From NCBI GenBank assembly GCA_007131555.1, contig SLQH01000012.1, positions 1-6,911 on the forward strand: a stretch of 6,911 nucleotides of DNA. Reading direction: 5' to 3'. Position numbers and translations under genes: made by a program. Below, piece after piece: positions 6,178 to 6,911 of the stretch. The notes beneath the pieces are model-generated. The model saw only the letters and a list, made by a program, of their open reading frames with translations. It did not search any database and was not told the origin of the DNA. The first letter of the stretch is position 1, and every line of letters starts with the position of its first letter. This DNA comes from Planctomycetota bacterium (lineage in GTDB: Bacteria > Planctomycetota > UBA11346).

Positions 6178-6191
6178 TTGATCTGGGTCAA
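6178..6191. promoter_or_regulatory. FNR/DNR-type operator
   Basis: TTGAT-CTGG-GTCAA matches the FNR consensus TTGAT-N4-ATCAA at nine of ten specified positions; on the minus strand it reads TTGAC-CCAG-ATCAA. It is centred 83 bp upstream of the ferredoxin-like ATG with a suitably spaced -10. FNR, ANR and DNR proteins share this core and respond to low oxygen or nitric oxide. Which one acts here cannot be read from the sequence. A box of this kind fits an hcp operon induced under nitrosative or anaerobic conditions. Confidence 0.7.
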
Positions 6192-6400
6192 GAATCGAAG
6201 CAGGGGGGGGATAGGGCGGAGGCCGGGGCGCCATCGACGACAACAGAGCGCCATTGTAGGTGATGGCGGCATTGAACCTTCCCCGCAAGCAACGCAGCGC
6301 CCCTGCCCGGAGTGCCGGGCCTTGGGGATTGGACATTTTCAGTGTTCCATGTCCCTCCCCTGGGACCGCCGGTTTTCAACCGGCTCTAGGAGCCTGTAAG

Positions 6401-6552
6401 CCTAAATCCGGCTGTAGGCTTTAGGGTTGCTCTACAAGCCGATTTGGACAGATTCAGGCTTTCATCCAGAAGGTGAACCCTTTCTGTCTGCGTATATCTG
6501 CTTGGACAGCGTTCTTACATCTATATTTCATCGCTCAACTGCGGGATTTAGG
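6401..6552. mobile_element. 152-bp MITE with 5-bp target duplication
   Basis: The ends are CCTAAATCCGGCTGTAG (from 6401) and, reverse complemented, CCTAAATCCCGCAGTTG (from 6552), agreeing at 14 of 17 positions. The element is flanked by the direct repeat GTAAG (6396-6400 and 6553-6557). The empty site is visible elsewhere in the window: 3059-3073 reads GCCTGTAAGGAATAG with one GTAAG. It has no coding capacity. Its base composition is more AT-rich than the surroundings. CCT-type ends with 5-bp duplications resemble the IS1380/ISEcp1 group (inference). Confidence 0.9.
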
Positions 6553-6636
6553 GTAAGGAATAGACTGACACATCGCCGGGCTTGGCCTTTTCGGCCCCAG
6601 ACTCGCCAATAAGCACTGCCCATCCCAAACCCACCC

Positions 6637-6663
6637 CGGAGCACCGGGCCTTGGCCCGCGTGC
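6637..6663 (+). repeat. 27-bp end repeat, unit B left end
   Basis: Identical over all 27 bases to 2991-3017. The opposite end in this copy is only partly preserved: 6841-6857 matches 3360-3376 at 15 of 17 positions and then breaks off. Confidence 0.85.
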
Positions 6664-6857
6664 CGACGCGCGGCTGCCATGCTTTCGTCGCGTACCAACC
6701 AGGACGTCGCCATGATATCCGTCATACGGCCAGTGGATCCCACGCCTCGTGATCATTCACAGCGCTGATGAACGCAAGCGGAGTGCAGCGATCGATGCCG
6801 CCGCCCTGGCCTATATCCATCTCAAGAATCTCCGCCCGCTAATGTACACGGGCCAAG

Positions 6858-6911
6858 TAGTAGCGCCGGCTTTAGCCGGCACGGATGGTGGGCTTCAGCC
6901 CGCCGTTCCAC
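6858..6911. repeat. REP-like pair of hairpins at the right edge
   Basis: Two adjacent short palindromes lie at the right edge: GCCGGC-TTTA-GCCGGC (6865-6880, perfect) and GGTGGGC-TTCA-GCCCGCC (6887-6904, one mismatch that pairs as G-T). Paired GC-rich stems with 4-nt loops, about 6 bp apart, resemble REP/BIME-type intergenic repeats. The unit probably continues beyond the window. It abuts the truncated end of repeat unit B. Confidence 0.5.

Larger units (their letters stand above)
6102..6385. other. Leader and upstream region of the ferredoxin-hcp operon
   Basis: The first 90 bp hold the ribosome binding site, a candidate -10 and the FNR-type box. Beyond them, 6192-6385 has no gene. It contains a run of eight G (about 6203-6210), a sequence at 6308-6325 matching the first 18 bases of the 27-bp end repeat at 16 positions (a possible third remnant), and the hairpin CCGGTT-TTC-AACCGG at about 6368-6382, immediately before repeat unit B. 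Confidence 0.6.
6386..6857 (+). repeat. Composite repeat unit, copy B (interrupted by second MITE)
   Basis: Second copy of the unit at 2918-3388, about 315 bp without its insertion. It begins CTAGGAGCCTGTAAG (6386-6400), is interrupted by a 152-bp element, and resumes with GTAAGGAATAGACTGAC. From 6553 it matches the first 45 or so bases of the 169-bp MITE of copy A almost exactly, then diverges into CCAGACTCGCC as in the left arm of copy A. The 27-bp end repeat is at 6637-6663. The right end stops at GGGCCAAG (6850-6857), halfway through the opposite 27-bp repeat, where other sequence takes over. Confidence 0.8.

Noticed and set aside
6102..6272. Upstream in-frame extension of the ferredoxin-like gene
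   Set aside because: It would run through the FNR-type box and -10, and the family N-terminus begins at the ATG at 6101 behind GGGGAGG.

Overview
The window is GC-rich proteobacterial DNA carrying five genes, all on the minus strand. Read in the direction of transcription, from right to left, they are a two-cluster ferredoxin-like protein, hybrid cluster protein (Hcp), a small cupin, a stand-alone response-regulator receiver protein, and the chaperone HtpG, whose C-terminus runs off the left edge. The protein sequences look gammaproteobacterial (perhaps a purple sulfur bacterium or relative), but this is a family-level impression without a database search. No CRISPR array, tRNA or rRNA was seen.

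Layout, left to right: htpG (1-1729, partial); a 204-bp gap; a CheY-like receiver protein (1934-2341) with a degenerate active site; a 124-bp gap with a dyad; a small cupin (2466-2822); a 669-bp non-coding block (2823-3491) built of nested repeats; hcp (3492-5144); a 129-bp gap; the ferredoxin-like gene (5274-6101); and an 810-bp non-coding block (6102-6911) that starts with the operon promoter and continues into a second stack of repeats.

The functional core is the ferredoxin-hcp pair. Hcp keeps all eight expected ligands of the hybrid Fe-S-O cluster and has the N-terminal cysteine spacing of the Desulfovibrio-type (class I) enzyme, not the E. coli type. No hcr reductase gene is present. The adjacent two-cluster protein is the obvious candidate electron donor. 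An FNR/DNR-type palindrome sits about 83 bp upstream of the ferredoxin start, with a fitting -10 hexamer. This implies induction by oxygen limitation or nitric oxide and a role in detoxifying NO or hydroxylamine.

The most unusual content is non-coding. Two diverged copies of one roughly 300-bp repeat unit flank the hcp module as direct repeats. Each carries the same 27-bp end sequence, and each has been invaded by a different small MITE-like element. The left copy holds a 169-bp element with long terminal inverted repeats, an internal 19-bp hairpin and a CTAG target duplication. The right copy holds a 152-bp element with CCTAAATCC ends and a perfect 5-bp target duplication (GTAAG). Comparing the copies shows what each site looked like before insertion.
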